Assembly: GCF_024323335.1 (NCBI RefSeq)
Contig: NC_066582.1
Location: 88,346,944 to 88,410,943, forward strand
Source of the DNA: Lathyrus oleraceus
Taxonomy: Eukaryota; Streptophyta; Magnoliopsida; Fabales; Fabaceae
Direction: 5' to 3'
Length of the DNA: 64,000 bases
Made by a program: the position numbers and the translations under genes. The notes beneath the pieces are model-generated. The model did no database searches. It was not told the DNA's origin and saw only the letters and a list, made by a program, of their open reading frames with translations. Every line of letters starts with the position of its first letter. The first letter of the stretch is position 1. Below are positions 11,955-22,277 of this stretch, piece after piece.

Positions 11955-12603
11955 TTCTCCTTGTGGAAAAATTCTCCTCCATGTTAGTCAAGCAAATTGA
12001 AAGGAAACATAAAAAAATAGTTTTGTCTGCTTTTTTGATTGACAACAATTGAAGCCATTTGGTTATCGCGTACTGTTATTCTTTTTACCGGAGGCCAAAA
12101 AGATGTCAATGATGTAGTGTATTTGGTCAAATTTTATCTTGAGATTGAGTTTGTGGTATATTTAAGGAAGTTTTTGTGTGTCATGAGGTTGTTTGATTTA
12201 TTAATCCTCTCGTTGCTTGTATTCCTTAATTCTGTTTTGGAACTTTGTTACCGTTGATTGTATTTTGTTTTGTTCTCTTATATTAGAATTGAGTACCCTT
12301 GTGCTCCCACTAATTCATCTTTTGCTTATAATAAAAAGTGAAAAATATCTTTTTTTGGTGTAATTTTATTCCATTGTCGGGATAAAATGTGAAATAAAAA
12401 TGAGTAAACAATATTTTACTTTTGTTATATTGCAAGTTCATTATATGTACGAAAGGCGAAAGACAATGAGGAATCTTGAAGAAGATTTGGAAAGAGATTT
12501 TTGTTGTTGTGTATTTTAAGTGTTTTAGATATTTTTATTAAATACTCTTAAATTATTTTATTTTTAAGTGTACTTTATGTAAAAAAGACATTGTATGTGA
12601 ACG
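11955..12603. other. No recognisable gene
   Basis: AT-rich sequence between the LTR fragment and the microsatellites. An open stretch of about 70 codons near 12040-12257 has no recognisable motif. Confidence 0.4.
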
Positions 12604-12604
12604 A

Positions 12605-12672
<68 letters not shown>

Positions 12673-12760
12673 TTATTTATTTATTTATTTATTTAGAGAG
12701 AGAGAGAGAGATGCAGATAGATAGATAAAGATAGAGAGAGAAAGAGAGATAGATATATAC

Positions 12761-12812
<52 letters not shown>
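12604..12812 (+). repeat. Compound microsatellite (AT)n-(TTTA)n-(GA)n-(GATA)n-(GA)n
   Basis: Pure AT dinucleotides run about 12609-12668, then TTTA tetranucleotides to about 12693. After that come GA runs, GATA-like runs (about 12715-12768) and a long pure GA run to 12812. Confidence 0.95.
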
Positions 12813-12814
<2 letters not shown>

Positions 12815-13079
12815 TAACCTGATGTTGTTGGAAGAAGTTATATAGCAAAAGGGAGGCTAGGACCAATCTTTCATAAACCTACTCTTGGAATAACGAGAAG
12901 ACTCTATTAGGCAAGAGCAAAAGGAACGATGAACCTTTGGAGTAAGGGGTCTCACCCATACAAAACGCCTCAAGAAATGGGTCAAGTTGTTAGTGAATGG
13001 GCTAAAGCAAGCAAGGTCCTAACAAATCTGGATAAGCCCCTGATCATGGATGTCATTTTAGGAGGTGTGCACAATGTAT
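12813..13079. other. Unclassified, probably part of the following gypsy-type relic
   Basis: No reading frame with a recognisable product. It directly abuts the minus-strand relic at 13080-14110 and may be its downstream part. Confidence 0.3.
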
Positions 13080-14110
13080 AACATGTTCAAAAACAATCAT
13101 GGAGAAGGTTTCCAAGACCTATACTTATCCCGAAATTGGAACACCTTCATGAAGGCCCAGGAGCCCTGATGATTCTCAAAGGGGGGATGTTTTATGTGCT
13201 TCAGGATGGTCACCTCAAACTCAGACAAAGGCAGCCACAACCCTATCCGGGTGAACATGAAATTGTAAAACGGATTTGAACACCCATCGAAGGGACTACA
13301 CGTCATTTTTTTAATTCATCGAAAGGATCGACCAGTCTGAAGAATAACCGACCACAATGTTGGCATCATATATAGCCACATTAGTACTTAGAAAAGAGGG
13401 AGTCCCTATTATTTATGCAGCCACTCAGTTATACTTAATCATGTCATTCGGCTCGACCAACGTCACCCCTTTTAGGGAAAAATCGTCAACTTTAAAATGC
13501 TAGGCAGGTTGAAGCCAAGAAATTATGTATGGTCGACTCTTGTACTCCATATGGGCCTTAATGTTAGCATCACAATAGGTCTTGGTTGTAGGTTCTTCAA
13601 TACACCTGAATTAAATCTTCAACACATTCTCTCCTCAGTTTAGTGACTTGAATTTATGAATTCAATAAAGCATGAGAAGTCGAAGCTCCTGCCACACGAG
13701 AAGAAGAAAGGCATGGAAGTGGTTGTATGATCCTCCTCTGCGTCATAGTCAGACAAGGGGGGCATCAAAAGAGGAATCTCTATAGGAAGCCCCTCATAAT
13801 GAGAACCCACTAATAGTCTTTCTAAATCAGAATCATAAGTTAAGGATATAACCTTAGGCCCTAAGCGACCGTAGACGAAAGAGGATGAGTTTGAGCCATG
13901 AGATACTCTCGCTATCGCAACAGGAGAAACACTCATAATATCTAGTCAAGCTAATAAGAATATCTCTCATATTTATCAAAGTACATGAAATACGAAATAC
14001 TAAAGGTAAAAGCTTGAGGTGAATGAGGGGGGGGGGGTACCTAGTAAGGCGGAGCTGGCGAAAGCAAATGTAATAAGGAGAAAAGGAAGCTTGATTAAGA
14101 AGCTGCAACT
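13080..14110 (-). pseudogene. Relic of a 'gypsy-type transposon' domain protein
   Basis: The minus-strand reading 13306-13097 contains PFYNFMFTRIGLWLPLSEFE, then a His/Leu-rich gap and GSWAFMKVFQF. This is the layout of the plant 'putative gypsy type transposon' domain (FY..LF.R.GLRLP...FE...LNH...P.....SWAF.R.FE). Upstream, 13936-13640 reads MSVSPVAIARVSHGSNSSS and an acidic stretch (PPLSDYDAEEDH), which would be the N-terminal part. A TATATATA element on the minus strand near 14215-14205 lies about 270 bp before this start. Frames are broken between the two pieces. The assignment is by pattern only, and the function of this domain is unknown to me. Confidence 0.4.
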
Positions 14111-14486
14111 ATTCTGGTAATTACTCCCATGAAGGACGAGAGATTTTTTTTTGCAAATGGAAACTGACTTTCAAGGATGTAAAAAGTTTATCAGTATTCA
14201 ACAATCCCTTATATATAGGCGAAGATAACTAACGATCCAGAACAACAGAAGTGAGAAGTTACAAAATCAACGACTGGATTTTTCCCTTGGAAATATAAAC
14301 AAACTCGGGTGCACTATAAGAAGCGTCATGCCCTAACTAGTCACCTCAAACCACGCGTAAGAAATAAGCAGCAAAATATTTCATTGTTGGGAAGGAATTT
14401 AATGAACTTATCCCCCACTACTTTTTCAATTGACTTAAAGCATTTCCACTTATAGTTCAAAGAAAACGACATCCTCAGAGGTCGGT
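14111..14486. other. Leader or LTR debris left of the solo LTR
   Basis: Contains CCTTATATATAGGCG near 14207, a TATA-like string that reads well on the minus strand, and a poly-purine-like AATCCC context. No coding signal. It is continuous with 18727 onward before the solo LTR landed. Confidence 0.35.
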
Positions 14487-14711
14487 TGTAACATCCTACT
14501 TCCCGACTAAACAAATAATTAAATTAAACATAAATCCATCAAATAGAATGTTACTCAACATACAAACAACTCATATTTAAACCACATAATTAAAAATTTA
14601 AAAATATTTGATAAGAGGAAGTATGAAATATTCCGCATAAAAAACCTTAACAGCATTATTAATTTGAAAAGTGGTTCATCATAGAATAAAATCAAAGTAA
14701 AAGATACACAA

Positions 14712-16724
14712 TGTAACACCCTTCTAAAATACCCCAAAATATTTAATTAAAATAGCAATATATCAATCAGAGTAATTATGCAATTAAGGGTGTCACACAA
14801 TCATTTCACACCATTTTCCAAAATATCCTGTCATGCTCATTTATTTAATCAAAATAAAACACTTGCATAATGCGCAGCGGATACAAACTAACAACATTCA
14901 AACCATGTAATACATTACATGTAAAGTTGTTCAACAACCAAATGAAAACATAGTAAAACATCCCATCCCGATGTTAAATCTACCAGAGCATGACCCACTA
15001 AGGAACTACACTAGACTCCAAGGACTAGCTTCTACTCAATCACTGCTCGTTACTTGAAAAATAGTTGTAAGGGTGAGTTCCTCAATCGATATAATAAGCA
15101 TTATAAAACATCATGTAATGCTAAGTAATTTGACACATTAATCACCCCAATCACATCACACATTCGGTAACGGCACATCAATTCAATTATCATACTCAAT
15201 ACAAATACAACTCATGCTCATACTCAATATCAACACAAACACACGTATAATATTGGAATACATCCATTCATATTATACGCCATACACATATTATGCAATG
15301 AGACTCCATGCATGCGGTACCGACTATTTGTGAACATATAGTTCACCTCACCGTCCAAATCCAGGCACGGCTACCAAGCCCACTAGTCCCACTCATTTGA
15401 GACCTAGTGACTCACTCACTAATTCCTCACCATGGGAATTAGCTACCACCCCAAGGGCCATGCTATGCACGCTAATTCACCTAGCATGCAAACATCAACA
15501 ACAGTCCATAATGACTAACTCACTAATTCCTCACCATGGGAATTAGCTACCACCATAAAGGCCACAATATGCATGCTAATCACCTAGCAATGCTAAATCA
15601 TCAACCACAATTCAGGAATAGACATATGCTCACACTCTAAGCCATAAAACAGACTATTCACAAATGCACACATAACTGATACATTCACAAGATCATGCAT
15701 ACCATCACACATCATCAATATTTTATCACATAAGCATATCAGATCATGCCAAAGAATAACCACAGTATTAGCACACTCTACTAATACCTATACTACTCAA
15801 AACAACGGGAAATGATCCCTAATATATCGTACATCAGCTAAATCACATTACTCAGCTGAACAACCAAAAACTGCACAACAACAACACAGAAAAATCACCA
15901 TCCTGCCCATACGCGTACTGCCTAGTCCCATACGCGTATGGCCCATTTCTCAGCCAAATCCCATACGCGTACCACCTATCTCATACGCGTATGCTACGCG
16001 TACCACTTCCCCATACGCGTACCAACAGAGACCAAACCACGTTCAAAACATCATCTTCCTCATCCATGCGCGTATTGCCTAGTGCCATACGCGTACCAGA
16101 CCATCTCATACGCGTATTGCCTAGTGCCATACGCGTATGACCAGAAACCAGATTTCCAGATCTGCTATGGTCTTCTCTGCTACGAGATCTACCAATTCAA
16201 CCTTCCACAGTCCAATTTTACACATTATTCGTTCATATCCTCTAACATAATTCATACCCTATTCGATTTCACAAAATCTAACATTATTACATCTAATTCC
16301 TACGAATTTACTTCATTTATAATCCAATTTTTCGTTCATCCAATATTTCACAAATTTCATCATACATCATTCCAATCAGAGGTAAATCAATGGTTTATCA
16401 CTACCCAGTACATATTATCCCATAATACCCATTAAACGTTGATAAACCCCCCTTACCTGAGTTAATCCGGCGAATCTTTAAGCTTCAAGCTCTTCCTCTC
16501 TTCAACCCTTGTTCTCTGGCTCTCTTTGCCCTTTTTCCACTTTTCTGTCCCTTTCCTTTTCACGTGAAAATAACCCTTTTTACTAAATGGGACCTTTTCT
16601 AAATTCCAACTTTTATTCCAATAAAATAATAATCCAATAATAATAATTCCAATTATTTAATTAAATTAATAAATATATTATTAACTTAATTTAAATAATT
16701 ATATTGTTTTATCGGGGTGTTACA
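14712..16724 (-). mobile_element. Solo LTR, Tekay-like (inner), with target duplication CACAA
   Basis: The stretch starts TGTAACACCCTTCTAAAATA and ends ATCGGGGTGTTACA, 2,013 bp, flanked by CACAA at 14707-14711 and 16725-16729. It aligns along its length with the LTRs of Tekay-A (for example GGAACATATAGTTC-type text near 15332 and CCTCACCATGGGAATTAGC near 15427). It differs in having an ACGCGT-palindrome array where Tekay-A has GTTAACCGGTTAAC. CAG/GTAAGGGG (minus strand, near 16455) is a strong donor-like string also found in Tekay-A and Tekay-B. The 165-codon open stretch at 15938-16435 on the plus strand is antisense to the element and looks fortuitous. Confidence 0.9.
15908..16139. repeat. 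ACGCGT palindrome array, 21-bp phased
   Basis: Nine ACGCGT cores, mostly inside CATACGCGTA(T/C), plus one GCGCGT variant. Core starts are 15911, 15932, 15965, 15985, 15996, 16015, 16068 (variant), 16089, 16110 and 16131. Four intervals are exactly 21 bp (15911-15932 and three in a row from 16068 to 16131). The linkers between them differ. Confidence 0.9.
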
Positions 16725-17708
16725 CACAACATAAACAAATAAAGAACAACATGTTCTCATTGTGCTACATATTAGAGCGACTACAACTATAAGACTCGAA
16801 TGACAAGCAACTACGTCCTTAACCTTAAGCTCCTACTCAGGTACCTGATTATCTATACTCCAGAGGAGCACAAACGCAACAACACAAATAAGGGGGTGAG
16901 AATACATTAAAATAATAAATGATGCATAAACAATTATGATAAATTCACACACTACAAATCATACATGTATCAAATATGCACCTTAACATCATGTATTCAT
17001 ATCTCACCCATATCACAGTCAAACTCATACAATCATGCAAAAGTATTTGTTAGTACACAAGCATCTCATTATCATAATCATTTATAATGCAATGAAACAA
17101 TCGACTCAACTCATACTAGTTACATTCCCCACTATGAACCAAACTCACAATTAAACTCTATATACATGCGGTACTGACTCAATATTTAGTTCTTCATACA
17201 AATCGGGTTCCAATCTCTACGAACCCCAAGCCCCCACTCTGAGCTTAGAAACAATCACTAGTCCCCACTCTAAACTAGCAAACACGCCTCTTTCACAATA
17301 ATTACAACATATGATGCATGGAATATCTCAATGAAATGACAACAACACAAAAATGAATACAACCCCAATCTGACTGTAGACGATCACACAACAACATAAC
17401 AAAGACTACAACCCCAATCTGAAAGCACAACACGAGTAGTTCTCACTCCAAACCATTCACCTCATCAATCATCGACAAACATGTACAATTATCACACAAT
17501 TATACATACGATGCACAACATATATTCACACATTGAAAATATATTTATACAAAAATTATCTCACAATGCACTACCATGAGGTAGCTATGCACTTTATCTC
17601 TCTAACGCTTCGAACGACACACCATTTGGACTTAACCAAATCTACGACCAAAATCGTCGGGGAATAAAACATGGTTTAAAAACAGGATTTTTCAAAAATT
17701 AGCCTACA

Positions 17709-17871
17709 ACAATCGATTGTCATTGGGTGACAATCGATTATCGTCAAAACTATTTTGATACATTTTTTTTCAAAACTCGCTTCAAAAAGCCATGCAATCG
17801 ATTGTCATGTTAACTTTTTTTCAAAAATAGAACGCATGCAATCGATTGTCATGGGGTGACAATTGATTGTC
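17709..17871. repeat. CAATCGATTG palindrome pairs, 21-bp phased
   Basis: ATCGAT cores start at 17712, 17733, 17797 and 17841, with a decayed ATTGAT at 17862. The pairs 17712/17733 and 17841/17862 are both 21 bp apart. The cluster sits at the position in this LTR where the other families carry unrelated palindromes. Confidence 0.85.
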
Positions 17872-18726
17872 ACTGGTAATTTTTCCAGAAATATTAATTT
17901 TCTCAGCATCGCTCATTCCCTTCCTTACATACCTCTCATACCTCAAACCAATCTATATTAGACTAATCCAAACACCATAAAATCACATTCTAACATGACT
18001 AACAAATCAAGTATCCCGAGAATGACAATGTTTCATTAGTTTTATCATGAATTAATCAATTATAATGATACCATAAAATCCTCAATTTCAATATAGTTTC
18101 ATCATACAATCAATTGATTCATGGACACACAATAACACTTTTTTTTATCACATCAATCCATGGCAAAACAAAATTATCAACATGCATCTATCATACTCAT
18201 CATCAAGGCATTGAGAAAAACAAAATCCTATTGGACGTTAAGGGAAACCTCTATATTCTTTCATGATATAAGCACCCTTAGATGAAGAATCTAACCCTAC
18301 CTTCTAATTCCAACAAAAATCAGCAAAGCAAGCTCCTAAGAACCCCTTCTCTCAAGCCTTAGCTCTTCTTTCCAATGTTCTTCTCTCAAAGTCCCTTGTT
18401 TTTCTACGTACTGACAAAAAAGTTCTCTAAAACTAATTTATTTATTTTTCAGTATATAATATTCTAATTAATTTACCATAATTATTATTTTTCCCAACTA
18501 GCACTCCACTTCTGACTAGTAAACTCTCTCAATTCACAAAACTGGCCAAATTCTTCATATTCTCTTTAATTTCTAATTATTTAATTAATTAATTCCCATT
18601 ATACTAATTAATTAACACAAATCACCACAAATGCCATCACTAGTTAAACATGTCATACATCACAAAATAATTATTTAATTAAATTACTCAATTAAATTAA
18701 ATAAATAATTAAATCGGGGTGTTACA

Positions 18727-19040
18727 CCGACCATGATTGCTAAAGACTTCCCCGACTCATTAGCACCCTATAAGACTTGGGGGAAACTATTATCGGTAGG
18801 CTAAAGGCCCAAAGAGGTAAGGCGCAAATTGATGTTAACCCACTCCAAACGACATAAGGTATAAAAGCCATCACACAAGATATTCAAGAGAAAAATTTTG
18901 ATCTCCACTTTTCACTATATTAATCTTGAATTCTAAATTGATTTGGGCGTTTGAGTGTTAACTTTGCAGGTCCACCCCGAGCCTCCGTATCGGAGATCAT
19001 CACCACCGATCCAGGATTTCTCACCATCAACATACACCTA
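18727..19040 (+). mobile_element. Ty3-gypsy LTR 3' portion (fragment)
   Basis: Contains a good TATA box (GGTATAAAAGCC, about 18857) and, about 90 bp later, the run TTTGGGCGTTTGAGTGTTAAC then TTTGCAGGTCCACCCC. This is the style of text found at the 3' end of many plant gypsy LTRs. The upstream part would be 14111-14486 before the solo LTR inserted. No terminus is certain. Confidence 0.4.
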
Positions 19041-20751
19041 ATTCTAGTTTCTGAATAGAATAACAAATATACTAGTAGAAACCGTTAAGACAATGACAAA
19101 GAATACATAAATGGTAAGTTTTGTTGTGAATCAGACAAAGGCCAAATACGAGTAAGATTTGAATATCTATCCCAACAATTCAAAACCCAAATAAAATTAT
19201 CCATCATATTTAATTGGTACACATAAGACTGAATATACACTTTTCTGATCTCATAATTTCATTTCACTCATCTTAGACTCTATAATTAATTTGGGCATTG
19301 GAGTTCTAACCTTGCAAGTTCACTCCTGTGCCACCTCAGGGATCAACATCACTGCATCAAGAGTCCATCATCACCAATCAATCATAATTATGTTTCCAAT
19401 ACAAAATAATGGTAACGTCTGTGAGAATCGACTTCTAATTTCTACGAAATTCCATGATCGGACCACCTCCGATCTAGAAACTAGATTACTACCAGAATGC
19501 ATTAAGAGGAAGAAGATCATAGTAAATAACTCTCATGAACCTCCTAATCCAATAACCAATTCCGATTATTATAATTAATAAAATTTAGAAGGAATCACTG
19601 TAACAATGATGATTTTTTACCATAATATCTCACCCTATCAAAAAGATAAATCAGAAGAATCTGTGAATTAATGCTATCATGATGAATTAAACGAACCTCT
19701 GGTACACTTTTGAAATCCATCCCTATTATCACGAGATGCCATATCACCCTAGAACATTCAAACTACAGTCGGAGATTAACCAATCCAAACATAATTAGAA
19801 GCGCACAAGACGAGATGGAGATGAGAAGAGGAAAACTCCATGTATCCATCGAATTCGTCAATCTTCTACGAAGGAAGTCATGACGACCTAGGGAAGGATA
19901 CTTGGAAGTGAACATTAATGTAACTACCAATAGTTATCAATCAAGACGAACCATAAAAAATGTTGCACTTTGGAAAAGAGGCCGGGATATGCCGGTTCTC
20001 TAATGTAAAAAGAATATATGTGATTCACCTTGATATATGAAAGAGGAATAATTTTGAAGAAATTTTGGATAGTGGTCTTGGGTGAACACTAGATACGAGA
20101 ACATTTAGGAGTTGAGCACCATGGTTCAGTGTAGAAGGAAAAGGCTCACCAAGAAATAAAGAGTGTCACCTGAGCAATCCCAAGACCAAACATCTAAAGT
20201 GAGCTAATATAAACTTCATCAAGGGGAGAAACAAAGTCAAGTCGACTACTAAGTGATCACATGCATACATCCTAATGTCGTCTGTTAGAAGAACGCATGC
20301 AAATCCTCACAACACGCAAGATAAGTATTTCTCTAGACCCACTTAAATTTAAAGTAAATGAGTATTTTATCAAACGATATAATTTCCGCACGAACAACTT
20401 TCTAATACTAAAAAGTATAGCATAAATTCTTTTTGTGAACCATGATCCCACTAGGAGGAACACGCTAAAGCGCAGTTGGGGCACCCCTTCTTAGGAACTA
20501 GCCACTACAAGAGCGTAGGCGGTGGAGCCCAAGAGACATCCACCTTAAACCGAGATAAAAACCTAGGAACAGGAACTAGAACCCCACCCTTGGTCGGGGA
20601 GGGATCCTAGTGACGCGAGAGATGTAATACAACTCCCATCGACTTGGACGACTAATGGTAAAGTCTATTGGTCATATCAATACCATTCAATTGGGAGGGT
20701 AATGATAAAGCTTAGTGGTTACACCAACTCCTATCTATCGAGACTGGTAGC
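19041..20751 (+). mobile_element. Ty3-gypsy leader/3'-region debris, no intact gene
   Basis: At 19280-19370 the LTR-end text is repeated in diverged form (TTTGGGCATTGGAGTTCTAAC, CCTTGCAAGTTCAC). It is followed at 19412 by GGTAACGTCTGTGAGAATCG, which resembles a decayed gypsy primer-binding site and start of leader. An open stretch at 19291-19578 covers this leader and has no domain. From about 19600 to 20751 I see no coding signal. Near 20640-20740 two similar strings (GACTAATGGTAAAGTCTATTGGT and GGTAATGATAAAGCTTAGTGGT) form a short imperfect duplication. GTAGC at 20747-20751 would be the left target duplication of Ogre-1. Confidence 0.35.
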
Positions 20752-22269
20752 TGTAAGACCCCAATTTTGTCCCTAAGATCCCTCATGGCATCATAACATT
20801 GCATTGGCATTGCCTCAAGGATCATAAGCATCTTGGTTCCCCTTACCTTTGGGTGGGACCTCTTGTGAGTGGTTTGAGATCACCAAGCATGCTTGATTTG
20901 TATATTATTGCTTTTCTTATTTTGTTTACTAACCAAAAGCACAAAAAATATGTCACTAACATTTCTTGTTTGTAGCTTGAGCAATCACAAGGTCAAAAGC
21001 TTCAAGGAGATCATAAGTACAAAGATATGGCCAAGTGAAGATGATAGCAAGCATGGTAATGGTTCCCAAAGCTCTCATCCATCAAATATGCCTCCCTAGC
21101 ATCTCAATTCATCATTTTTTATCAAATCAAGTCAAAGGGTTTGAGGTTTGTTCCCCAAGGAAACCCTAGTTCATCTGATCATCCACAGTGCCTTGCTCTT
21201 GAAGCAACCTCAGCCCATGATCAAATAGAATCAAGGGAAGTTCTTTAACTCATTATTTCATGCATATTTGAACTTATTTGAGTGTCCTCAATCATCAATT
21301 TATCAAGATATGAGTCATGGACTTGAGAAGGTGATCAGTCAATTCATCTGACTATTTTGAAATGCACTGAGACCTAACTTTTTATGTGTGGGTAAAATGG
21401 AGATGATCCCGAAAGAAAAAATGTTCTTAAGGACAATATGAACAACTTTAATGTTCATCAAAAATTGATCTGAAGCTTGGAAGGTCATCTCCCATTCCAA
21501 TACATTATAGGTCATTTTGACTAAAACCCTAATTTTGGGTCAACTTCCCAAGAACATAACTCATTAATTTTTTATGATTTTGAGGTGGGATCAAATGCAT
21601 TGGAAATCTTAAGATGTTTACTTCAAATGATATGTTGAACAAAATTTCAAAATCTCAAAGGAAATACATGTGATAATGCAAAACATTATAGGTCACTTTG
21701 GACCAAATGCATTGAAAAGCAAAAAAGTCCAACTTCAAGTGCCCATAACTCTTTCACCAAAAATCCAAATGATGCAAAATTTAAGTCCATTTTGATTGTC
21801 TTGAAAATCTATACAACTTTGATGTTGGAGGTTTTTTCATTTGGGGCTGGCATCATCAAAACAGAGGGGCTTGAACATTGGCCAAATTTGGAAACCTTGC
21901 CTTTGCATGTTTTGCACCTTACACTTTAAACTCAAAATTCACTAATTTCCACACTTCAAATGGATTTTTGCACAACATAACATTTGTTCCTTACATTAAG
22001 ACCTTTCCAAACATTACTCACATGCTCATGTTTGGATTTGGCAAATGGCATTTTCGAAGAGGAGAAGTTTTGGGCATAATTGTGCATAACATGTTGGAAC
22101 TCATTACACAAGCCTATGCATTGCCAACTACACGTCCACTTCAGCTCAATTATACTTTAGATTGCATTTGGCATTGGATTTGGGCCTTCTACATGATCAT
22201 GCAAGCCCATGCAATGCATATCGTCTTGCCATGCACACGGATTTTCCACCTCCTTGCATCAGCTTCCAC

Positions 22270-22277
22270 TATAAATA
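22270..22277 (+). promoter_or_regulatory. TATA box of Ogre-1 LTR
   Basis: TATAAATA about 1.52 kb into the LTR, preceded by a C-rich stretch and followed by a leader without conserved ATG. It is the only strong TATA match in this part of the LTR and would put R/U5 in the downstream 3.4 kb. Confidence 0.5.

Larger units (their letters stand above)
14487..18726 (-). mobile_element. Solo LTR, Tekay-like (outer), split by a second solo LTR
   Basis: In window orientation it begins TGTAACATCC and ends ATCGGGGTGTTACA, the same termini in the same order as the minus-strand LTRs of Tekay-A. So it is read on the minus strand. Removing the insert 14712-16724 and one copy of CACAA leaves about 2.2 kb, the family's LTR size. 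It keeps internal landmarks such as GGGTGAGAATACATTA (16893) and CATGCGGTACTGACT (17167). A TATA-like string lies on the minus strand near 18455. The flanks are GGTCGG on the left and CCGACC on the right. These are inverted rather than direct, so I cannot show a target duplication. Confidence 0.75.

Noticed and set aside
15938..16435. 165-codon open stretch with repeated PYAYCLV-like text
   Set aside because: It lies antisense within a solo LTR. The protein repeat follows from the 21-bp palindrome array (7 codons per step). The homologous region in other LTRs is not open.
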